This document shows, in pieces, positions 1 to 11,031 of a stretch of 64,000 nucleotides of DNA (positions are counted from its first letter, which is position 1; each line of letters opens with the position of its first letter). Location of the stretch: contig VJWN01000004.1 of the NCBI GenBank assembly GCA_007644065.1, forward strand, positions 1,860,001 to 1,924,000, written 5' to 3'. The DNA comes from Margaritispora aquatica. Its lineage: Eukaryota > Ascomycota > Leotiomycetes > Helotiales > Discinellaceae. Position numbers and translations under genes: made by a program. The notes beneath the pieces are model-generated. The model made no database searches, was not told where the DNA came from, and saw only the letters and a program-made list of their open reading frames with translations.

Positions 1-256
1 TAGAGATCGCTACTATAAGTAGAATATAGTGAAAGTGACGAACTTGAACATCACAAAGCAGCCCTCCATTGCAGTGATAATGAAGTCCCGTTTGAACTGC
101 CTAGATACTGGCCAACTCGGAGCATATGCACTTGCAATGAATGTACCTACATTTTGTGAGCTTCAGGCATAAATTTGTGATCACGTCTTGTTGTCGCTGG
201 ATTGAAAGTTGGTACATTCAACAACGCCCATATATGTACAGTCTATCTTCAGAAGT
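1..256. other. Intergenic sequence at the window edge
   Basis: This stretch lies downstream of the NDUFA2 stop codon. It is AT-leaning, and I see no convincing coding exon, RNA gene or repeat in it. It probably holds the NDUFA2 3' UTR and terminator, but I could not place a poly(A) signal with confidence. Confidence 0.5.
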
Positions 257-772
257 CTATATTCCAGACTTGACCAACTTTGTGACTTTCTCTTCGATCT
301 CCTTGTCCGACAATCCTGCTTCCAGTTAGTTTCCGATCATAGCTGTGTAGAAATGGCTCACCTGCTAACGACTCGCTCTTCTCGTTACCAAACTCTGTCA
401 GAACATTAGCCACAGATCCGACATTGACTTGAAGCCCCAAACTTTGTTGTAGACTCACCATATCGTGCAAATATCCTTGGTTGTGTTCCAGCTGCTTCTC
501 GGAGCATGATGGGCGTTTGTGGATTGTGCTTCTTCATGGTGGGGTATGTGCGAGCAAGAAAAGCCCTATAATTCCATTAGACTCTGCTATAATTATAGCT
601 CTCTCCCCCATTATGTGCAATTCCATTCACATAGCAATGGGTCTTCGAAACCAAATCCCTAGATGGACTATGATCTTGCAACTCACCTCGTTGGCCCGCT
701 GTGCTCAGCGGTCTGGCAGAACAGAAACCGCACCTCCTTCAAAGATTGTGTAAAGGCGTATTTGGCAGACAT
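257..772 (-). CDS. NADH:ubiquinone oxidoreductase subunit NDUFA2 (NI8M type, complex I)
   Basis: This encodes an accessory subunit of mitochondrial complex I with a thioredoxin-like fold, sitting on the peripheral (matrix) arm. Four exons (772-687, 565-459, 394-362, 315-257) join in phase to give 94 aa, the usual size for the family. It begins MSAKYAFTQSLKEVRFLFCQ and continues with TYPTMKKHNPQTPIMLREA and a C-terminal GLSDKEIEEKVTKLVKSGI, which is the typical fungal NI8M pattern. All introns have GT..AG ends, and the last has a CTAAC branch site just before its acceptor. No long open frame covers the gene, so it is easily missed. It is divergent from MPC2, with about 380 bp between the two starts. 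I am confident in family and structure; the exact UTRs are unknown. Confidence 0.93.
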
Positions 773-1151
773 TTTGTACCTCGTTCTCCCAGTCGTGGTG
801 TGTCAATTGGCAGTTTTGCTGGTCGAAGTTCCAACGTGAAGATGCGACGAGGTTGAAGCTCCATGCACAAAAGCAAGCATAGGGTGCATAAGTGGCGCTA
901 AAAAGTTGTGCAAATAAACACCGATACCACCGGCTGACCAGGGCAGGGCAGTACAATTCAACATTTCTACTTCAGCTTATCCGGATTACCCACCAAGGGA
1001 TTTATTTCCAACTCTCCACTCCAGGTTCGATCTCTCGCGTGCCATTTCTAACGGTATCTTTCTCTTCTTTAAGGTCTCTTCAGTACAGACTCCAATTGAC
1101 CCCGCCTTGAAAACGCTTCCAACTCGAATTCTCCCTTCGCATACAGTCATA
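773..1151. promoter_or_regulatory. Shared divergent promoter region, NDUFA2 / MPC2
   Basis: About 380 bp separates the start codons of two head-to-head nuclear genes for mitochondrial inner-membrane functions. The region must hold both 5' UTRs and both core promoters. No clear TATA box or known operator could be assigned by eye. Co-regulation is an inference from the arrangement only. Confidence 0.55.
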
Positions 1152-2047
1152 ATGGCTCCCACCTCAACCCTCTTTCGCGCCGCACGCCCTGCTTTCCGAG
1201 CTTCATTCTTCACTTCAAAATCAGCACAATCGCAAGCCTTCCGCGCGACATTTAGAAGCAGTTTCCAGAATGTTGGCAAGAGATGGCAGAGCACTGCTGC
1301 GCCAGAGGCTGCCGCGGAAAGCTGGCTCAAGAGAATGTGGAACAGCCCTATCGGAATCAAGACTGTGCATTTCTGGTGAGTCAAGCTTGCGCAAGAAGGA
1401 ATCAGATGGACTTTTCTGCGGACAATTGCTGATTATCTTTGCTGTACAGGGCACCTGTGATGAAGGTATTTCAATCCTTCCCCCACCTCTAGCTTGGAAC
1501 CCCCAAGAGGAAAAGAGCGTCTGTCACAGCAGCACACGGACAATTTCCAAGCGATATGTGAAGCTTGGGGATACTTGGGTGTCTCATTGAATGATGGACA
1601 TTAGATGGCTGACATCTTGTAACAGTGGGGAATTGTCATTGCTGGAATCAACGACTTGTACCGTCCAGCAGAGAAGCTCTCCTTGACTCAGAATATCGCT
1701 CTTACTTGCACTGGTATCATCTGGACCCGTTGGTGCATGATCATCAAGCCACGAAACATCCTGTAGGTTTTGTGCTCCAATATGCCTCTCTCTGTCTTCC
1801 TTCATGTGTCTGGCACATATATATTGGGAATACAAGCACGTGGAGAATACACACTAACTTGAGCAGTCTCGCAACCGTAAATTTCTTCCTCGGCATGGTC
1901 GGTGTCGTTCAGGTCTCCCGTATCGTCATGTACAACCAAAGCATCAAGAACCAGACCCCAGAGCAGCAACTCGAAGCCGCAAAGGACAGCGTCGTAACAG
2001 CAGGCCAGGGACTCAAGGAGGAGGTCAAGGAGATCGTCAAAGCATAG
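1152..2047 (+). CDS. Mitochondrial pyruvate carrier subunit, MPC2/MPC3 type
   Basis: This encodes a subunit of the heteromeric carrier that brings pyruvate across the mitochondrial inner membrane. Four exons (1152-1375, 1450-1465, 1626-1762, 1867-2047) give 185 aa. Exon 2 is a 16-nt microexon that completes the HFWAPVMKWG motif. The N-terminus is rich in R, S and A with no acidic residues, as expected for a matrix-targeting presequence. The core follows with PIGIKTVHFWAPVMKWG, AGINDLYRPAEKLS, GIIWTRWCMIIKPRN and VNFFLGMVGVVQVSR, which are MPC2-family hallmarks with short membrane helices. The tail after residue 160 is charged and Q/K/E-rich. I chose the ATG at 1152 because the presequence starts there; an in-frame upstream start would add 15 residues that look like leader sequence. 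The partner subunit MPC1 is not in the window. Confidence 0.93.
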
Positions 2048-2997
2048 ACTGATCAACCGAGATGTTGAGATTAGGATAGTCGAGAAACAAGGACGAGGCC
2101 GAGATACCACGCCAGTGCGTTAGATGCGATTTGAAAAGGGCGAGCGATTGATACATGAGAGATTTTGGGGCGGCTACCTGTTATGGTGTGTTTGCGAGTG
2201 TGCATTATTGCTCGGCTAGGTCCTTACTTGCCGAGTCTTTTTCTACGAAAGTCAATTAGGTATGGAGGGGTAGATTTCATCTCAAGACACAAAACATCAG
2301 ACTGATGGGCTCGCACGAGCATTGTACAGTACGAAACACCTCGAATCAATGAAAGCTACATTTGCATAGATGTGTGCAATGAAACTCTTGACTGAGTGAC
2401 TGTTTTCCTATTCAGTAAAATTCTTGTCCAAAGCAATCGAAAAATAAACATATGATAACTTCCTCAATTCATAGTTCTTAAGAGAACTCTCCACATAATC
2501 AATTCTACACACATAGTGCAAGTATATCTACCTAGCCACTAGGTACCTAAGTATAACCAATCCTCTTGAACCACCTCACAGACATCAAGTCAAGTGACAT
2601 CAAAAAACCACCTTGAAACCTTGACACTAATGACTCACCTCTCTCACTCCTTCAACACTCAACCGCAAAACCAAAGCAAACCTCCCTTTACCTACCCAGG
2701 TAGGTACGTGCCTTACTCCTGCCCATCCCCCTCCCTCTCCCTCGTCACCCACCTCTCCTCCAAACAAACAAACAAACAAACAAAATATCAACCAACCCAT
2801 TCCAAAGTCTTCTCAATCCCGTGAAATAGCCATAGATAACCATAACCATCACTTCTCTCCTCTTGCCACCAAAACTCCCTTTCTCCTTCGCCTTTCCTCT
2901 CAAACCCAGACCCAAAGCAAAGCAAAGCAAAGCAAACCAACTCAAATTAAGAGCCAAAAAGAAAAAAAGTAAATCACAGATACCAACACACATAAGA
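2048..2997. other. Intergenic region, MPC2 to tRNA-Met
   Basis: About 950 bp holding the MPC2 3' UTR, then CT-rich and CA-rich low-complexity sequence, including a CAAA/ACAA tetranucleotide run near 2760-2785 and AAGCA repeats near 2915-2935. No coding pattern was seen. Confidence 0.5.
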
Positions 2998-3069
2998 TAG
3001 CATTTCCTGGTTTCGATCCAGGGACCTTCGGGTTATGAGCCCGGCGCGCTTCCTCTGCGCCAAAATGCT
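2998..3069 (-). tRNA. Initiator tRNA-Met (CAT anticodon)
   Basis: The reverse strand folds as a complete 72-nt cloverleaf including the discriminator base. The acceptor stem AGCATTT/AAATGCT is fully paired. The D-arm stems are GCGC/GCGC, the anticodon loop is CTCATAA (anticodon CAT), and the T stem is CCTGG/CCAGG. Two features mark it as the eukaryotic initiator and not the elongator: the first pair is A1:U72, and the T loop reads ATCGAAA, so A54 and A60 replace the usual T54 and pyrimidine 60. The stretch of three G:C pairs next to the anticodon loop (GGG/CCC) is also present. No intron. One mismatch (C27-A43) is at the base of the anticodon stem. Confidence 0.95.
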
Positions 3070-3976
3070 TTGTTTGTGTTTGTATTTCTTGTGATTCGTT
3101 AAGGCCAGGATGCTCAGGTTGGTATATGACAGTCTTTTTGGGGGGAGGGGGAATTTTTTGGGCCACTCTTGTGATTTTTCTTCTTCTTCGAGACAGGCAC
3201 AGCATAGGCATAGGCATTGTTGGAAGTAGGTAGGTAGGTAGGTATTTTGAAGACCAATAAATTATAGGACGGTTTAAGTTGGGAAGGACAAAGGGGAAAA
3301 GGAGCAAGCAGGTTTTTGTGTTGGTATGGAGAGGTAGATAGGTAGTGTTGATGGTTATTATTTTCCCCTTTCCTCTTTGCTCGCGCACATTTATTATTGT
3401 ACAGGATATAATTCCTACAACGATCCCACTGCATCTGCTCCCTTATAATCCCCAGATCTCAGCCCTGTCCTGCCAATCTAATGATATTCCATCATACATC
3501 TTGTGTATTCATATATGCAATGCAAGCCAGAGAATTAAACCAACCACGTAGTTTGCTGGTATTGGTCGAGAACGCCTTGCATTATAGTATCTTCCTCGCC
3601 GGTTTTCCGCATCTCATCGTCTTATATTGAATGTGTCGCTAATATCTTTCTTTCTCATCCATCCATGCATTTCTTTCGTTGTGATTCGTCTGTTCGTTTT
3701 TTCGCTCAAATCCAGGGTTTCCTCTCAAATACTCACTAAATCCAACTCCAGCATCATTTATCCTTCGCACCACAAATCCCCAACCTTCTCTGCGCACAAG
3801 CCACAAGACAAATCTCCACTTCCAAGGGACCAGCCCTCCAAGTCGACTCCAACTCCCCGAAAAGGCAACGATCAGATTCACACTCGGGATATCATAATCT
3901 GCAGGCGCTCAATGAACCCATGCATCCACAAGGGAAGAGCACAATAAGGTAAAACGGAGTAATGACCAAGCCATAC
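3070..3976. other. Intergenic region with TAGG repeats
   Basis: About 900 bp lying between the tRNA 5' end and the SKT5-like stop codon. It contains a short TAGG tandem run near 3226-3245 and long CT/CA-biased stretches. Short open frames here show no conserved pattern, and I call no gene. Confidence 0.5.
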
Positions 3977-6900
3977 TCACATTACAGCGCATTCACCCTC
4001 CGACTCCTTGCCCATCTTAGATCTTGAGATGCGATCTCGAGACTTAAGTCCTGCCTTGCCACCTCCTCGCTTGAGGTCTTCGAGGCGCTCACGTGCTTGG
4101 GGGAAGTTTTGAGCTGATGAATTGTTAGCTTACTGTATAGTGCAATTACGGGAGAAAATGACATACCAGCCGCTCTCCAGTACCATCTCTTCGCATCTTC
4201 GAGCGCAGCGGGAGCGCCAATTCCGACTTCGGTGAAATAACCCATTGCATATTCTGCTTTAGCGAGACCTGCTATTGCTGCTTTTCGGGCCCACAAATAT
4301 GCTTCCGTATCACTCTGCTGTAGGACCCCTTCGCTACCAGTCAAATACCAACCAGAGAGTGCCAATTCAGATTGATGTTCCTCTTGAGAGGCTGCACGAG
4401 AATACCACATGATACTCTGTCGGGGATCGATCTGACAGTTAAACAGCCCATATTCGTAGGCAGCCCCAAGTCGGAACTGAGAAAATTTGTATCCTAAGTC
4501 CGCAGCTTGCTTGAAGAGTTGAAAACTGTAAGCTTCATCTCTAATCACAGAACTCTCAGCATCTTGAGGTTTCTCATAAAGAAGACCGAGCTCATGGAGT
4601 GCGTGAGGATTCTCGGCATCTGCTCGTTCGGCTGCACGCTTGAGCCATCCTACAGCCTCTCTAGGATTCCTTGGTTGACCAAGCAGCCCCTTAAGTTGAA
4701 TCATACCCATCTTATACATGGCAGGTGTATCTCCAAGAGTTGCAGCACGTTGATACCACTGTATAGCCTTCAGTGGATCTTTTCTAGTGCCACCACCTTC
4801 ATCGTTTCCAAGCTCACAGCAGACAGCAGTACGGTACGCTCCAGCAGCATGGCCAGCCTTAGCAGCTGACTGATAAAGCGAGAATGCTTCCTTGTTATCA
4901 GCCTGAAGACCAAGCGCGCCACGACCGTAACAGTCAGCCAAGTAGAACATTGCATCGGCGTTTTGAAGACCGACAAGCCTCCTGCAAAGTTTGAATGCAT
5001 CGATGACATACTTCTCGCGAGCCTTAATGCGCGCCTTGGGATCTGCTATTGCTGATGCAAGGACGTCTGAGGCCTCCACCAATCTCCTTACTAAAAGCAT
5101 ACTTGATTCCTGGTCCATAGGGTTTGCCTTGATAGTAGTTCTCAATTGTTCCAGTTCTGCGTTAGTGACTGGTGTGGGAACGGCTTTGCCTGGAACCGCT
5201 TGTGGACCTCCAGCATTTTGAGGCTGAATCGTTGCTTGCTGTGGGTTTACATTGTTGTAGTTGCGAACAGGCGCTGGCTTATTGACTGCTTGGGCAGCAA
5301 CAGAACCTGGAATTAGACCAGCACGAACTGGTACAGGATGAGAGGGCAATCCTTCTGCACTCTGAACTCGTTGACCGGTCATAGTATTTGATCTTGGAGC
5401 CACACCGTTTTGCATACTGTTTTGAGGACTAGGGCCATTGGGTAGGCCATTGAATGCAGGTCTGGGACCGCCAGTTGGAAGACCATTCATACCAGGACCA
5501 CTTCTGGGTGCTGCAGAGGCACTTCTAGGAGGCGGTTGAAACCCATTGACTTGAGGCGGTGGCTCAGTGAAGCCTCCAAAGTTTTGTGGTGGTGGTCTTT
5601 GAGGAATTGGTTCGCTATATTGGTTATTGCCATATCCCTCGTTCTGGTAGGTCTGTGGAGGATAATCGTTCGGAACAGGCGGTGCATCTCCAACCATCTC
5701 AAATATAGCAGCTTGTGGTTGAACCATTCCTCTTATATCTGGCTGTGATTGCATCGGTTTACCTGGCTGGTACCCAGTTGACTGTTGCGTTGGAGGTTGA
5801 TTATGGGCCTGGTCAAAATTTGGCATCTCTGATTCCGTAGTTGGGGGCTTTCCTTGACGGGGCTCCACAGGAGGTTCGTAATAAGCATCGTAGAAATCAC
5901 TGACACTAACGACGCGGGTATTTGTGTCTTGAGCTGGGGCAAGACCACCATACGAATCCACCGGTGGAGGTGCCTGTGGCATTGGTGCTTGATTCTGGTA
6001 CTGCCTTGGAGCTGGTTGTCGATTTCCAGAAGCAGTTGAAGGCCTAGGAGGCATCCCTCGGCCAATTGGTCCATTGTACGGTGCACTAGGTCCTGGTCCT
6101 TCCATCACGCCTTGGGGAGCTTGTTGACGTCCCATCTGTGCTGGAGCTTCCATTGGCATTGTTTGACTTCTTGAAGGTGGCCCAAACTCGGATTGCGGCG
6201 CTCCACCATATCCTCTGTCATTGTAGCCAGGCTCTGCATATGTGTTTTGCCTAGGAGGTGGCCCGTAGCCTTGATTTGGTGGGCCTCGTCTTTGATCTGG
6301 ATAGCCTTGCTGTTGCCCTTGTGGAGGGTAGCCTCTTGGTGGAGCGCTTCTTGAGCTTTCACCGGATGGACGTCCATAATCGTCGGTAGGTGGTCCTCTT
6401 CGCTGACTATCCCCGGAAGGCCTCCCATAATCATCTGTTGGCCCACCTCTCCCACCACCTCTATTTCCACCTGGTCTTCCACGTCCTGGAGGTGGGGCAC
6501 CAATTTCCATTTCCTGCATTTTCTGGAGGATGTCTCGCTCCTCAGTAACCGAGGTCTTCTTCTTCGCACCTGGAAACGAAGGAAATGGATTATCATAGGA
6601 GATGGTGTCCGGGGACATAGGCGGGGTCTTTAGAGGTCTTCTCATCGGCGGAGGCTGTTGTCTCACTGTAGATTCTTAGCACAGAGTTCGCATTTTCATT
6701 TCGAAATACTCACCACCCGGATCGGACCCAGCAGATCGATCAGAAGGTCCCGGTCTAGCCCCTCCTCGTCCAACAGGACCACCATTTGGGAACCCTCTAC
6801 CTTGACCCCCTCCTCTTGGATCATAACCTCCTCGAGCACCATCTGCAGTCGGTGGTCTTTGGATTGGCGGTCGACCACCTCCTCTTTGCTGTGGCATTCC

Positions 6901-7221
6901 TCCTCCTCGGTCATTACCATAGTAATCTTGTCTTGGTGGATATCCGCCATTCTGCGGTGGGTAACCGTTGCCCCTCCCACCACCGTTCATATTCTGAGCA
7001 TTATAATCCTGTCCATATCCGTTGTCATAACCATCATCATAGCCATACCCATCTTGGGGGTACTGGTCATATTGCTGCTGCTGCGGGGCATATTGCTGTT
7101 GCGATGGCGGCGCTTGATTGTATCCTTGAGGAGGACCTGGCCTCCTATCCGCTCTGCCATTGTAAGGACGTTGCTGTTGCTGTTGTTGCGGTTGCTGGTA
7201 ATAGTTCTGGTCATAAGACAT
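3977..7221 (-). CDS. Skt5/Chs4-like chitin synthase activator with Sel1 repeats and CaaX tail
   Basis: This is a homologue of yeast Skt5/Chs4, which activates and localises chitin synthase III at the plasma membrane and septum. Three exons (7221-6714, 6665-4167, 4113-3977) give 1047 aa. Residues 1 to about 660 are disordered and rich in Q, P, G, Y and R, with many RGG- and PPP-like stretches. Tandem Sel1 repeats run from about 735 to 1003, for example AMFYLADCYGRGALGL and AIQWYQRAATLGDTPAMYKMG. Splicing the last intron changes the frame and ends the protein in CAVM-stop, a CaaX prenylation box like that of yeast Skt5. Ignoring that intron gives a wrong C-terminus without the box. The start chosen is MSYDQNYYQQ, the first ATG before the Q/P-rich region. 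It is probably the regulator of a class IV-type chitin synthase, which is not in the window. Confidence 0.9.
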
Positions 7222-8858
7222 CTCTACCGGTCTCAGACTGCCTCTTTCTACACTCTGTGTTATTCGTACACCTCGAACTTTTGTAGGTGTCGCGCAAGAC
7301 CGTGTTGTCAATTCCAACAAGATGCGAGACACGACCTAATTGTGTATGCACGGCAACGGCAATATTTGCTTCTTCGATCGCGCACGACGACCGAGGGGCT
7401 GAGTATGGGGTCGGTCGCGAAGTCTGGGCAGCGGCTAAGGTTGAAGCGTTTCGAAAGAGCGACTTCGAGTCCAACTGAAGAAATAGAGTTCTAAGGAGTG
7501 TGGTGAATTCGGGGAGTTCGTGAGGTAGATACAAAAGAGAGCAAGGACTTGAAATGAACTAATGAAGGTTTGACGGAGGCGTTGAGATGGTGAGGGTGTT
7601 CATGTGTCAAAGCATTGCGACAGGGGAGGTGGGGGGCGTTGGGTCTTGTGGATTTTTTGGTCGTGTGGATGGATTCTCGATTTCTTCGGCTTTTCTTCAG
7701 GTCGTCTTCAATCCTTCACTCTTCAGTCTTCAATCATAACGATCCACAATGTTTGTGTCTGCTTCTAAATGCTTCTAAAAGGACAATACGAAGATGTAAT
7801 CACCGGTTTCACAATGAGGTATGAAGGAAACCGGTGATTATCACTAAACAAGATTTATAGTCATAAACTCATCGGCTTGGATCCTCATTCTCAGCATTGA
7901 GATTTAATTTCAAGCTCTTCTGCTTTTGTCGTTATGCCTCTGGTCCTCGGAGCGATGTTCCTTTTGGGATCATCATCACCATGTCTCGTAGCGACAGGGG
8001 CCATTATCCATATGTCAGGAACACAGCATCTGTTATTGGTCCAGGTGGACAGTTAGATCTGAATTCTGATTTGAAGAATTCTGGGGAGAACAGCGTCGTC
8101 GTATGAGTCTGCCAAGATGATTCAGGAATATTATGCTGTCAATGTTGAGAGAGAAGATGTCGGGATGAACAGCTTTATGCCATGAGTGTCCAAAGTCCCA
8201 CAGACACAAAGAACATCAAGCAATTCCTTGCCCTCAATCGATCCACCGGGGCAATGCCAGCAAAAGTTCAAGCACGGAGACTCCGCTGTCAAAGAGACTC
8301 CAGAAGGAATTTGATAATGCACCAGTTATCCGTGCCAAAAAGCAACATGCGTTGGAGATGTGATGGATGAAGCTTTGTTGATAGGACAGGCGATATATGA
8401 TATGTCTGAACAAAATATGCCATAGAGTTTTGCTTCCACTTGCGAAAGGATTTCGAGTTCGCGTCGGACCTAAAAATAATGTGAGGCCGAACCTGTATGA
8501 TCCTGTCAGGCCTGTCAAGCTGTCACATCAAACACGAATCAAAGATGATCCGTTCCATCTCAGCTCATGGCACTGCCACAAGAAGAGCCACCAATGAACA
8601 ATGAACAATGAACGCTACACTAGCCACACAGCCACACAGCCACATCCAATCCCCAAGACCCAACACCCCATACCTTCATGCACGCGCTCTCCAGGTCACC
8701 GTAGAAATATTAACATCGATATCATCATTGTTTCAAGCAGCTTTGAAACGAAACACCCAAGATCAGATCACCTCTTACGCATCTGCTCGTCTATCCCACA
8801 CCTCCAACTCTAACACCAAACACCAGCACTATCAGTCTTCCCTCAAAACAAAACCAAC
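7222..8858. other. Intergenic region, SKT5-like to CBP4
   Basis: About 1.6 kb between divergent genes. It contains the SKT5-like promoter and 5' UTR, the 14-bp stem-loop listed separately at 7797-7840, and the CBP4 leader with CA-rich sequence before its ATG. Short frames in both strands lack any recognisable protein pattern. Confidence 0.5.
7797..7840. repeat. Perfect 14-bp inverted repeat (stem-loop), 16-nt loop
   Basis: TAATCACCGGTTTC at 7797-7810 is exactly complementary in reverse to GAAACCGGTGATTA at 7827-7840. It lies about 580 bp upstream of the SKT5-like start codon. The arms contain the 6-bp palindrome ACCGGT. The function is unknown: it could be a paired transcription-factor site, a cruciform or an RNA hairpin in a long leader. 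Confidence 0.85.
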
Positions 8859-9378
8859 ATGCCTCCAAAGCCCACGAATTGGGCCATGTACGGCAAGATG
8901 GCTATTGCGTGAGCCAGCCCCTCCAGGCGCAAGCAACCTATCTCCCAAATGGCATACTGATTGCGAACAGCGGCGCCGTGTGCTGCATTGGTGGTCCCGC
9001 GCTGATCTACTACATCTCGCCGACCGAGGAGGAGCTGTTTCTGAAATACAACCCGGAATTGCAGAAGCGGAGTCTGGAGAACAGGAGGGAGAAGCAGGAG
9101 GATTTCGATAATTTCGTTATGCGACTGAGGGAGTACTCTAAATCGGACAAACCTAGTAAGTTTTTGCCCTTTTCAGCAGGGAGAGGAGACTGGTACAGGA
9201 CTGACAGAGTGTAGTTTGGGAGGTAGCAGCAGAGGACGAGAGACGGAAACAGGATGGCAGGGTTGCAGAACAACTGAAGATTTCGGAGGAGATCAAGAAG
9301 AGGAAAGATGAGATGAGGAAAGCAGGAGTTGAGCCAGTGCCTGGTGGAAGTTGGATTGAGGGCAGCAGTTCGAAATGA
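8859..9378 (+). CDS. CBP4: CBP4-like complex III (cytochrome bc1) assembly factor
   Basis: Cbp4 binds newly made cytochrome b together with the Cbp3-Cbp6 complex during assembly of ubiquinol-cytochrome c reductase at the mitochondrial inner membrane. Three exons (8859-8908, 8971-9155, 9215-9378) give 132 aa. The protein begins [20 protein letters not shown], followed by a single hydrophobic segment (about residues 12-30), then [20 protein letters not shown], a charged coiled-coil-like middle, and a conserved P[IV]WE motif ([13 protein letters not shown]). It ends in a K/E-rich tail. The TM-plus-acidic layout and [12 protein letters not shown] block fit the fungal CBP4 family, as does the length. 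Introns have GTGAGC/CAG and GTAAGT/TAG ends. Confidence 0.9.
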
Positions 9379-10667
9379 TCATACAACAATTGGGTGTACG
9401 AATATGGCGTTGGTTTGGGGCGAATCAATGGGTTGCCCCCAAGGCATGTCTCTGGATATTTTGGAACGGAGCAAAGTCTCCCTCTTCCAGCCAGAATGTA
9501 ATTCTAAGATTACCAAATACACCGCTCCAGTTTCGCTCGGTGCCTCTTTGCGCATGGCTAGCGGCGGAGAGGCGAAGCACAAAGACGGAGTTAATATTAT
9601 ATCTTTTGCTTCTGAATTTCTGCTTTTCGGTTCCATGTGCTTTACTCCAGCGTATAAGTATCCCCATAAACTTACCATTATTTTTAGATCAACATTCCGA
9701 AACAGAAGGAGGTTGAGATATATATATATATATATATACCTACCTACCTACGCATCCAAAAAGAAATCTCCTCAAATTCATCTCATCTTCACCTCCACAG
9801 CGACACCACGATCTCTTACCAACAAGAAACGATACCTTAAATAGACTTCAATTTCCCCACCACATGCTTGATCCATGCTCCTGTCAAACTCGTTCCTGAG
9901 AGCGCTATTTTTATACTTTACCTTATGTTCTGGCTTCAATGCAACAACAGTGGATACCTTGAGTAGGAGGCTAAGCGAATCTAGATTTCCAAGTTAAATA
10001 TTGCGAGTACATGCCATGTGTGCTTGGAGCAACTCGGTTTTATGGTGTGTCGATGTTGAGGTTAAGGTTTGTTAGTTGGTGGAATTTCAATTTAGAGCTT
10101 TGATAATTGCGTATAAGTCTCGACATTCGAGTCGACAAGCTGCTTTTCTTGCTCGTTCTATGCTCATCGCGTAGTTGTGTTATTGGCATATCGTACAGGG
10201 GAAGTTTGTTTTGGCTGGAAAGGCTTTGATGTAGTAGGAGATAGCTATGTGGAAAATCCGGTTGCTAATAAAATTTGCTCCTTATATTCCTAATGGGAAT
10301 ATTCGCGATCAACGATATTGCCATATTTAGGGACAGCAATAGCATCCGTTGATGTTGACAGCGAACTTCATTGAATATATATTTTCTTCATTCCTATTCT
10401 TATCCCCAAAATTCTCTCCATATCTTTCAATCTCAGCGAAATCTCATTAAAAATAGATACCATGACCCTTCACTCATTTCTTCATTCTACGCTACTCTCT
10501 ACGCCATAAGTCAAGGCTTCTGCTGAACATCTTTGCTTTCTTCAAAACATGCAAATGCCTGGTCAGTAAAATTATCATGGCTAGCTTGAGAGATATATTT
10601 ATACTTCATGTTCAAGAGAAAAAAAATCTAACTTAAACAAAATTCAAGTTAAAGTTCAAGTTCAAAC
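9379..10667. other. Intergenic region with TA/CCTA microsatellite
   Basis: About 1.3 kb, AT-rich. It holds a TA dinucleotide run followed by CTAC/CCTA repeats near 9718-9750, and an imperfect ATATTCC/GGAATAT palindrome near 10285-10305. No gene was recognised. Confidence 0.5.
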
Positions 10668-11031
10668 TCAAAGATAAATTATATTATCAATCTCACCTTG
10701 TATTTGATTCACCAATTCATCCAGCTTCATCCAATCCAAAACAAGAGTTCGATTTCCATTCGTAACTAATCCGAAAATGTATAAATTTCCACACCCAATT
10801 CCGATCCATACATTCCTAGCAGCGGCCTCCTCAACTACCACAGATTCCAGGGTGTTGTGAGGAGTTGGCATGAGTTTACGTGTAGCTTGTCTGATTAAGA
10901 TTTATTTTATCTCGCCATTTCCAGCTGCTTACCTCTGGGTGTCTGCGTAAAGGTTTAGGTGTTTCGTTTACATGGTCTTCGATTCTTGTGAGCTTGAGTT
11001 TGAGATATGTAGGTTTGACAGCGAATCTCAT
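10668..11031 (-). other. Coding-like two-part locus, splicing unresolved
   Basis: An ATG at 11031 in a good context opens 33 codons (MRFAVKPTYLKLKLTRIEDH...) that end exactly at a GTAAGC donor after 10933. A TTAATCAG acceptor lies at 10891, giving a 42-nt intron. Joining these puts the second part into a frame that stops after four codons. The coding-looking frame of the second part (…MPTPHNTLESVVVEEAAARN… to the stop at 10668) needs a different phase. It may be a small gene with an extra exon I cannot place, or one disabled by a frameshift. I do not recognise the family. Confidence 0.3.

Noticed and set aside
6658..7494. 278-codon plus-strand frame
   Set aside because: It lies opposite the Q/P/G-rich N-terminal region of the Skt5-like gene; its Ser/Leu/Ile-rich sequence is what such composition yields in reverse.
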